From Zygnema cylindricum (Eukaryota; Streptophyta; Zygnematophyceae; Zygnematales; Zygnemataceae): 64,000 bases of DNA. Numbering within the stretch: position 1 is the first letter of the stretch; the number at the start of each line of letters is the position of its first letter. The stretch covers positions 372,001 to 436,000 of the forward strand of contig JBBHKE010000890.1 in the NCBI GenBank assembly GCA_037447655.1. The letters run 5' to 3'. Of the stretch, positions 56,893-64,000 are shown one piece after another. Made by a program: the position numbers and the translations under genes. A model generated the notes under the pieces. It searched no databases. It had not been told where the DNA came from and worked only from the letters and a program-made list of their open reading frames with translations.

Positions 56893-57339
56893 CGGAATAG
56901 ATGTTTGGATGTTGTTTTTTCTTCGTCAACTTTTGGGTTTACCGTTGGCCTATTTCAAAGAAATACGCAACCTTAAGCCGACTTCAATATCCTCAAATAT
57001 TTTGAGGAAGTTTTATTGTACGGTATTCCAAGAACTTATGAGAACAACAAAGTTGGTGCTTGGAAAGTCGTACATTATTCGAACACCCATCTGTTGAGGA
57101 AGGGATTTTTTTTCCGGTGGGAATAGGCTATGAGTCGATATTGCATCACGGAGAGTCTTTAATCCACGTGTTTTAAATTGACTAGCACCACACAAGCTAC
57201 GATCCGATATTTAATATCCTTAAAGATGTTTATCACCGACAAACTTAACTTCAAATCTTCACTTGCGTACCATGTACGTGCGTAAGAAATCAACATACGA
57301 CATAACTTTCATACCTTTTGCAGACGACAGTCTTTACGC

Positions 57340-57660
57340 CATCTCATTTTTTAGGGTTCTTGTTTTTTAACATAACGAAAATCTTTTGACAAAAATAGTG
57401 TGACAACCAAAATGTCCTTAAAATACAGTGACGAAAGAGAGTTACAAAATTCCATTTTTATTTTCGGTTGTATTTTTGAAAGTGCGTGTCATGTGCAAAT
57501 TTCGTCAATTTTCGTTGGTTTTACATCATGACACGTAGCTTAATCGTCCAGCGTGTCAAGATTTTTTTTTTTTCCTGTATCTGCCAACCCACCTCTTTGA
57601 GGTAGGTTGACAGTTACAAAGAAATATGAAGCAAACGCCTCGCGGATGAACATCCGACGG
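57340..57660. repeat. Repeat with a central hairpin
   Basis: AACCCACCTC TTT GAGGTAGGTT at 57587-57610 forms a hairpin. Flanking GACACG and GTGTCAAGATTT words also occur around the palindrome at 53622, so the two may belong to one family. Confidence 0.3.
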
Positions 57661-57948
57661 TTAGTATTACCTACCAGACCTTCGGAGAGTATTGGCAAGT
57701 TTCTCTGTAATGTTGTTTTTCATATAAAAACAAAACAAGCGGTACGGTTTGGTACGGATAGTCGCGGATTTTTGTAAACTACCTCACTTTTCGGCTGATG
57801 AAACGTTACCTTTAAACATTTTTTTATTTATTTTGCAATTCCCAAATTAGTATTAATAACACTAATTAATTATTGACACTAATAATTTCTACACGCTAAT
57901 AACGATTCACGGTGTAATTTTCATATGCGAGAAGGTAATGGAAATTTT

Positions 57949-58429
57949 GCGCTGTTGTTAAAATCGTGCGACTTTTTTCCTTTTTTTTGATTGAAACGTA
58001 TAATTCGTGACTGTTGAAAAAATCGCAAAAAATCGCGATGTACCTTCTGTCCGGTAAACTGAACGTCTAATCTACGGGAAATGTACGGTATGTTGCGATA
58101 ACTGTACGGTTATCTACGGTAAATGTACTGACTCTGACGAAAAGATACGTTGCACTTTGTAGTACTTTCTGTCCGGTAAACTTAATAGAAAGTTTACGGA
58201 AATGTACGGAATTAAACCAAAATGTACGGCTATTACGAAAAGATACGGAAATGTACGGAAAATGTACAAACTGCGGTACATGTAAAATTCATTTTTGTTT
58301 ACATGTACGCAATAGTACGGACAAAAATTCCTCAACGATTTTTACGATTTTTTCAAAACGGTCAATGCGTTCGTTACGTATAATTCGTCGCAATTGAATC
58401 GTTCTCACTAAACGGTGTGAACAACTATG
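57949..58429. mobile_element. hAT MITE, CATAGTTGTTC family
   Basis: The left end GCTGTTGTTAAAATCG with GATTGAAACGTATAATTCG, and the right end GTATAATTCGTCGC ... TGAACAACTATG, match the termini of the 39014-43039 element. The middle is filled with GTACGG words. About 480 bp and non-coding; the 8-bp flanks do not match well. Confidence 0.6.
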
Positions 58430-58557
58430 CTAAAAAGTAAAAACATAAGGTTGTATAAGAACGTATTTAAAATTGAGCTAAAAACAGAAAGTGTAAAATT
58501 TGACCGACGTAATGACCGTGAATTTTCATTTGGAAAAACAAAAATAGTAACGAAACG

Positions 58558-58965
58558 TTAACTTACCCGTAAAACACTGAACCGTAGATCAAATTTATCA
58601 ACGAATTTTTCTTGAAGTACGATCCTTTGTCGTTTATCCTTGTGAAAACTTTTCAGAAATATTTTAGTGTACTTCATCATACCCCTTCCCGAGTCATTTC
58701 GAAAGACGCCACATCCGCGATAATCCTTTTTAAATTTTAATCCGACGTCGCACACAATCTTCTTTTCATATTGTATATTGTATAGAGTTAGTTCCAACTG
58801 AAAATCTTGTCTTGTTCTACAACCGCATTCTAAGTCGTACGAATGTTGGAGTGTACAGTACGGATTTCTCACAAACCCTATTAAATCCCGTGCTTGGACT
58901 CTACTGTACAAACTAGGTTCGTTAAATTTTGGTAGGTGGTGTGGACCCCGTGGACATAGTGACAC
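58558..58965 (-). other. Unrecognised ORF, 135 codons
   Basis: Starts MSLCPRGPHHLPKF and contains several Cys (LECGCRTR, DVGLKFKKDYRGCGVF). No known domain, no signal peptide. In AT-rich DNA a frame this long is moderately unexpected, but it has no further support. Confidence 0.25.
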
Positions 58966-58969
58966 AGGT

Positions 58970-61120
58970 TCAAAAAACGAGTTAGTCCCACACTTCGCAA
59001 GAGACCTATCAGATACCTTGTCATTTCAAAAAAAAAAAATTGGCCGTTAAAACTGACCGTGAGATGTATATGGATTTTTATTTTACGTTAAATATTAGTA
59101 CGTTAACTCTTACCGTTTCCCGTAATAACAAATTAAGTCCTTTTGTCGACCAGCGCGGGTGTATGTCGCGTAACTGTTCGTATTTCATAATTCTTCGTCT
59201 ATAAGTGTTATCGTTAATAAAGGTATGTCCCCATGTGCATAAGTAAGGGTTTTTTTCTGTCGTTTTGGTGTAAAACTTAGCGCCTTACTGCCTAAGTTCT
59301 AACCTTACGAAGGAATCGCAAATTTGTAGAGTACAATTTGCGTCATCCTCGAACTTACGATGTACAAAAATTTGTGGTCTTGTGTTTTTCGACCCACTTT
59401 GACGACAAAAAACGTCATCTTCAACCTTATCTTTAAAACACACGCGCGATGTGTTTTAATACTAGGGATTTTATATAAACAAATAGGAACATATACTCGC
59501 ACGTGTCGTAATATTCGAAAATTTTCATATGATTTCTAAGGACAAATAAAAGTACAGAATTTGCTATTTTTTTACGGTTTCCATTCCAATACGACAAAGA
59601 AAAGTATACAATTTGTTTGGATTTGTCCGTTTTCGTCCAATACGGATTTTCTTTTTTGCAAGGGTCTTCAAATTCATATGCCATTTCACGTCGACCGGAC
59701 AGGAGTCGCAAAGGCAAAGCGCCTCGTCTTCAACCGTGAAACGACACAGGTTGGAATGCGCTACGTCTACAATGTCACGGTAAGACGTGCGACGTCACAA
59801 GCAGTTCCAAAAATTATCGTGCGACCACAAATTGTAGACGTTGACAGCCGTCACAGTTATTGTTGATGTATACAATCGTCACATGCGTAAGTTACGATTT
59901 CGTCATTACAGACACAGGGGACACTTGAAAACCGGGTTCGGCGGATCCGCGCTAAAATACAAAGTAAGTTTGCTAAGTTACAAGTACATGGGGACAAACC
60001 CTAACACATTCGAATGCTGTTCAGTTGGTCCCGTGATCATAAACTGAATCGCTCGCCCCCAAGTTGGCATTAATTAATCAAAGAAAATTAATTTTAGATA
60101 GTCGATTGCAATTTTCCACGCCTCCTTCCACCAAACTATTATTAGCGGTTATAATTTCGCGTTTTCATTAGTGGAGGGTTTCCCTTCGTAACGAGTGTCG
60201 AATGCAAACCCATATTTATGGCTTTTGATGGAAAATGTTGTTAACAATAAATAAAAGTGTGCACATCCCTAAATAATTTATTTGGAGTGTGTTATTTCTT
60301 GTATTTTTTCTCCATCTTGACACTAATTTTTATTATGAAAACAAACCTTATTTATCAACGTTCTTAGTACGGTTAACGGTGGCATTCCAAGGACATGTTT
60401 AATTACAAATATTATTTCATAACTTTGTTGGGATAATTCTGTTTATACAAGCTGCACCTTTATTTCCTAGTTGTTAAACTTATTAATTTTAATGAAATTT
60501 TTGTTTTATAATACGCCCACTAGTACATTGTTGCAGTCAAACATTGTTCTTATAGTAAATTGTTTCAATATTTATAAAAACTAACGCTATGTTGTTGTGT
60601 TTGTATATGCAGTATAAAAACATCATTTTCAAAATAACTAGTTACCTTCGCACTATGTTTAGTGTTAATTGTAGCGTGTGATTTCTTACGTATAATTAAT
60701 TACAAAGTGCTTCCACTTACACTTGTTTGGCTTTCAATATCGTGTGCTTACACTTGGTTGAATAGTAATCCTTTAATTTCATGGTCAAATAATAATCAAA
60801 GAATTTATTACCGATGACGTTTTAGCACACAAAGCATGTTTAAACCGTTGCTTACAATAACAAACCTATTTTGTGCGAGGACGTACAACATAGCAAGCAC
60901 AAAGCACCACAATAACCCCTTTTTGGGTTGAACCAACGAGAAATTGACCGGCGCACACGATCGCTCATTTAGACGTGCGTCGATAGTTACTTCAAGTTTT
61001 TAAACAATACGTATTACAACAAATAGCGAAAGTGTATAACCACGTGTTGTCGGGCTTTAAAAGAATATGAAATAATGCAAAGGAGTAAAAACAATACGTT
61101 TGGCACATATGTTTAGGACC
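58970..61120. other. No recognisable gene
   Basis: AT-rich; ORFs at 59305-59717 (-) and 59561-60047 (+) overlap each other and show no conserved motifs. GATGACGTTTTAGCACACAA (60813) is repeated at 61124. Confidence 0.35.
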
Positions 61121-61159
61121 ATCGATGACGTTTTAGCACACAAAGCATGTTTAAACCGC

Positions 61160-61345
61160 AATAACCCGATAACAAACCATTTTACCCGAATCCAACTCTA
61201 ACAATTACAAATGAACCGGAATAACCCGATAACAAACCATTTAACCCAAATCCAACTTTAACAATTACAAATAAGCCGCTATAACACGATAACAAATCAT
61301 TTAACCGAAATCCAACTTTAACAATTACAAATAAATAGAATATAT
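61160..61345. repeat. 60-bp tandem repeat, about three copies
   Basis: Units share AATAACCCGATAACAAACCA and CCAACTTTAACAATTACAAA with a few substitutions. Confidence 0.85.
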
Positions 61346-61424
61346 CTACTCAACGCATCCTAACTCCTATATAATTTTAAAAAACTCCTAAATTTACCCG
61401 TGATTGCACGTAACTCTTCTAATT

Positions 61425-61937
61425 TTAGGAAACGACCCAACCTTGTTGAAATTCTTTCTCATTCAATCCATCTTTCAAATCCGGTTTAGTTGTTATATAT
61501 AAGGCCTTTTTAAGTTCTACTGTGCTCCCACTAAACTTTTCTATTCTAAGTCTTTCTACAAAGTTTATGTTTTTTGTTAAATCCCACCACGGAACAGTCA
61601 TTGGCTTTTCAACACATTGCAATATATTGAGATAACAACTCCACTTTTTCCTCTCTCCTTTTGCCCATACTATGAATTTACATCCTTTTTTGGTTTTGTA
61701 TTTGTCTGTTTCAGTTGTATCAAATAACAACTTTATAGGAGGGTGGCCATTCAATCCATAATGGTACTCGTTCAATATAGATTCCACCTTGACATCACAC
61801 TCGTGGCTCTGTAGGGTGTATACTTGCCAATTGGCCCAACCTATAAGAAATGTATCAAGTTTGACATAAGTTGGGGTAAGAATCTGTGTGGAATGAATAG
61901 GGGGAATGTTGTTCTGTGAAAACTGGAGCAGCACCAA
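61425..61937 (-). other. Unrecognised ORF, 170 codons
   Basis: One of the longest frames outside elements and genes. It has Trp-rich segments (IGWANWQVYTLQSHECDVKV, FIVWAKGERKKWSCYL, TVPWWDLTKN) that look like a folded domain. The frame appears cut at its 5' side near 61937. The family is not recognised; it could be a host exon or a capsid-like remnant. Confidence 0.35.
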
Positions 61938-62506
61938 CTGCCACTAGATCACAAGCCATCACAGAACCAAAAGGGGAAGCACTCAAGTTACCAACTTCGG
62001 CCCACTGCACAAAGCAGTCAATATGGCCACATGGCCCCAAACTACTCCAGCATGTAGTTTAGCGCGTGTGCTGACAACTCACAAAGTTTCAAGCAAAACG
62101 CTCAAATAATCCAAGGGATATAGCCCAAAGAATATCCCTTAAAACGCACAAACGTGCCCTTTGAAACCTTGTACAAAGAATACATGAAAGTAACTAAGTC
62201 CTAGAATTTATACAAATAAATTCTACTACTGTCTAATTAGCCAATCACAGCAGTCTAAAGAATGTTACGGTACTATTTAACCGTACTCTAATGTACTCTA
62301 ACTAAATACGTGATATATGTTAAATTCATCTTCGGTGTCTACTGTTTAGTACAGTACAGACGAACCTTAATTGTCTACGGACGTCTATTACTAACCGTAC
62401 ACACTAATATACAATTACGTGAGAACACAAACTCCCGTTTCCACAGAGTCACCACCAACATTAAAACATTGTACGTTACGAAACTTGCCGCGACGTCACT
62501 GTGGTC

Positions 62507-62620
62507 CACTTCCAGATTTTGGTAGGTCTTTGTCGGTCCGATATTGTCTATTAGACGTTATGTCACTTCTAGATTCTGGTAGGTCTTTGTCGGTCCGATC
62601 TTGTCTATCGGACGTTTTGT
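62507..62620. repeat. 57-bp direct duplication
   Basis: Two adjacent copies sharing GGTAGGTCTTTGTCGGTCCG, with a few differences. Confidence 0.8.
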
Positions 62621-62777
62621 CATAATTAAGTAGTGCGTGCCATTTCGTAACCTTTCTTATCACATAAATATTGTTTGATAAAGGACTTCTTGTAAATCTT
62701 GTCACGGAGTATGTCTTGTCACGAAGAATACTGTAGTGACGTCTTCATACTAATTGTGCTACGTAGAATCAAGTAAC

Positions 62778-62787
62778 NNNNNNNNNN
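62778..62787. other. Assembly gap (10 N)
   Basis: Ten N bases; flanks are unrelated. Confidence 0.99.
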
Positions 62788-62892
62788 GGGTAACAAACGT
62801 CCCATCTCCAAAACCATAAGGTTGAAAAACGATCTAAACTGGTGGTCCAGGACGATCTCTGAAGACTTTGAGACTCTGGAGGTATTCAGGAG

Positions 62893-63177
62893 TGATAGGA
62901 CTTAGAAAAATTAGGAGATAGGACCCTCTCTCCCAGAGAGCTTCTGTACAAAAGGTCAACTTTGACCCTCCATAACTTACTGCTCAGGGGAGCAAATTCA
63001 GAGATTCTTTTTGCTATCGATGCAAAGGAGTCTTGCCTTCACAGGGGTGCAGGTGGTCAGGGGTTTTGTCCGCCAAGGTGGCAGTTATTTTTGCTGAAAC
63101 ACAAAGGGGTCAGGATTATCCTAGAGGCTTCTTTGAAGCTGTCTACTCTGAGGACTTATGGAGGTCTCAGAGTTTCA
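62893..63177 (+). mobile_element. Copia LTR fragment (3' part)
   Basis: From ATAGGACTTAG to AGTTTCA it matches the 3' third of the LTR at 54550. The upstream two thirds are missing and no primer binding site follows. Confidence 0.75.
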
Positions 63178-64000
63178 GAAGTCTCTAGCAGGACCTGGTG
63201 GTCAAATCTAGCAAAAAGTTGGAATACCAAAACCTCTACCCTGCAAACAATGGGCAAGGCCGAAGGGCCGGCCATATCTGTAAAAACAAACAGAGAGCTA
63301 TCCATTCACCTTTCGGTGCACATCTACTACGGCAAAGACAGAAAGCATCTATACATTGCCACCCACGGCAATATCTAGGAAGAAATTTCACTCGAGATAG
63401 TCACAGAAAAACCTCAAGGTCACTCACGGTTAGATAGCATGCAAGGAAAGCAAAGAAAATGCAAATGCTAAAAAAAAAGGTTCGTAATGGAACCAATCCA
63501 CACCAATCCCCTACACGAGTATCCACACTATAACGTGACGCTTCGCACCCGCCAAGCATCGGGATACTTACCAACACCTTTAGTACTCTAGTGAGCACGA
63601 AGGGTGAACCGGACTTGGTCGAAGCAAGTCGGATTTTGCAGAGTCCTCAAAATGGAATCCACTCCGGTTCCGAATAATTGTCCCAAGAACCACCACTAAA
63701 CACCAAAGAAGTTAGTATCCTGCTAGGGTACGCGTATCAGCGTTATGCCATGCTATACCCAACTATAAAGCCGTGATAGTTTTATGATATAATCCGTGCA
63801 ACTCTAATATATTGAATATATATTTTTGTTTTGCTAAGTTTTTTGAATGATTAAATTGTGCAAGACGAAATGAAAAAAAATATCAAATCCCACACAAACC
63901 AAACATCCACTAGATAGCAAAGTAAGTTGGAATAAGAGTAAGGAAGATAAGAAACATGGAGAAAATTTGAAGGAAAAACATAAAATACGGTAGGATTGGG
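63178..64000. other. Unassigned right end of window
   Basis: A frame continuing out of the LTR fragment (to 63378) contains IYYGKDRKHLYIATHGN, which looks protein-like but is not recognised. The remainder to 64000 shows no gene. Confidence 0.25.

Noticed and set aside
62807-62892. Possible DIRS-like reverse transcriptase tail (LKNDLNWW)
   Set aside because: Too short, next to a gap, and no downstream RNase H motif; similarity is probably chance.

Overview
The window is nuclear DNA of a green plant. Two recognisable host gene families are present, each split by GT-AG introns: a GT92 (DUF23) glycosyltransferase and LPA2, a chloroplast photosystem II assembly factor. Everything between them is AT-rich and packed with Ty1/copia retrotransposons, hAT transposons and MITEs. 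Gene density and repeat style would fit a seedless land plant, but nothing here fixes the species. Three 10-base N gaps (38322-38331, 52383-52392, 62778-62787) break the assembly.

Layout. 1-3400: minus-strand GT92 gene running off the left edge. 5190-9244: copy 1 of a segmental duplication, carrying an LPA2 pseudogene (frameshifted by a 43-bp tandem duplication) and the cut-off start of a minus-strand gene. 9245-14370: polypyrimidine tract, a decayed copia element (D) and MITE debris. 14371-20640: copy 2 of the duplication, with an intact LPA2 gene and two later transposon insertions that copy 1 lacks. 21282-38321: a three-level nest of copia elements. A (+ strand) contains B (- strand), which contains C (- strand, intact 1449-residue polyprotein); both inner insertions are framed by 5-bp target duplications. 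38350-43050: 28-bp tandem arrays and a 4-kb hAT element whose transposase gene is split by a solo LTR. 43300-58430: a graveyard of solo LTRs, at least two hAT MITE families, a TA-flanked MITE family, Harbinger-like copies and foldback elements. 58430-64000: poorly explained sequence with tandem repeats, two unknown ORFs and one more LTR fragment.

The most unusual signal is inside the copia LTRs. Every sufficiently complete LTR here carries, on the strand opposite to the element's mRNA, a tRNA-like block with A-box- and B-box-like sequences. In all but one of them (D) a hairpin follows, with a near-invariant loop and a stem whose two arms change together between subfamilies; a T-run often comes next. 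This looks like a SINE-like Pol III unit built into the LTR. The same elements prime from the anticodon arm of initiator tRNA-Met (PBS GGTTATGGGCCCA, abutting the LTR), and that primer site lies inside the gag reading frame, whose first ATG is in the LTR. All this was read by eye; LTR identities, RNA folds and family names need computation to confirm.
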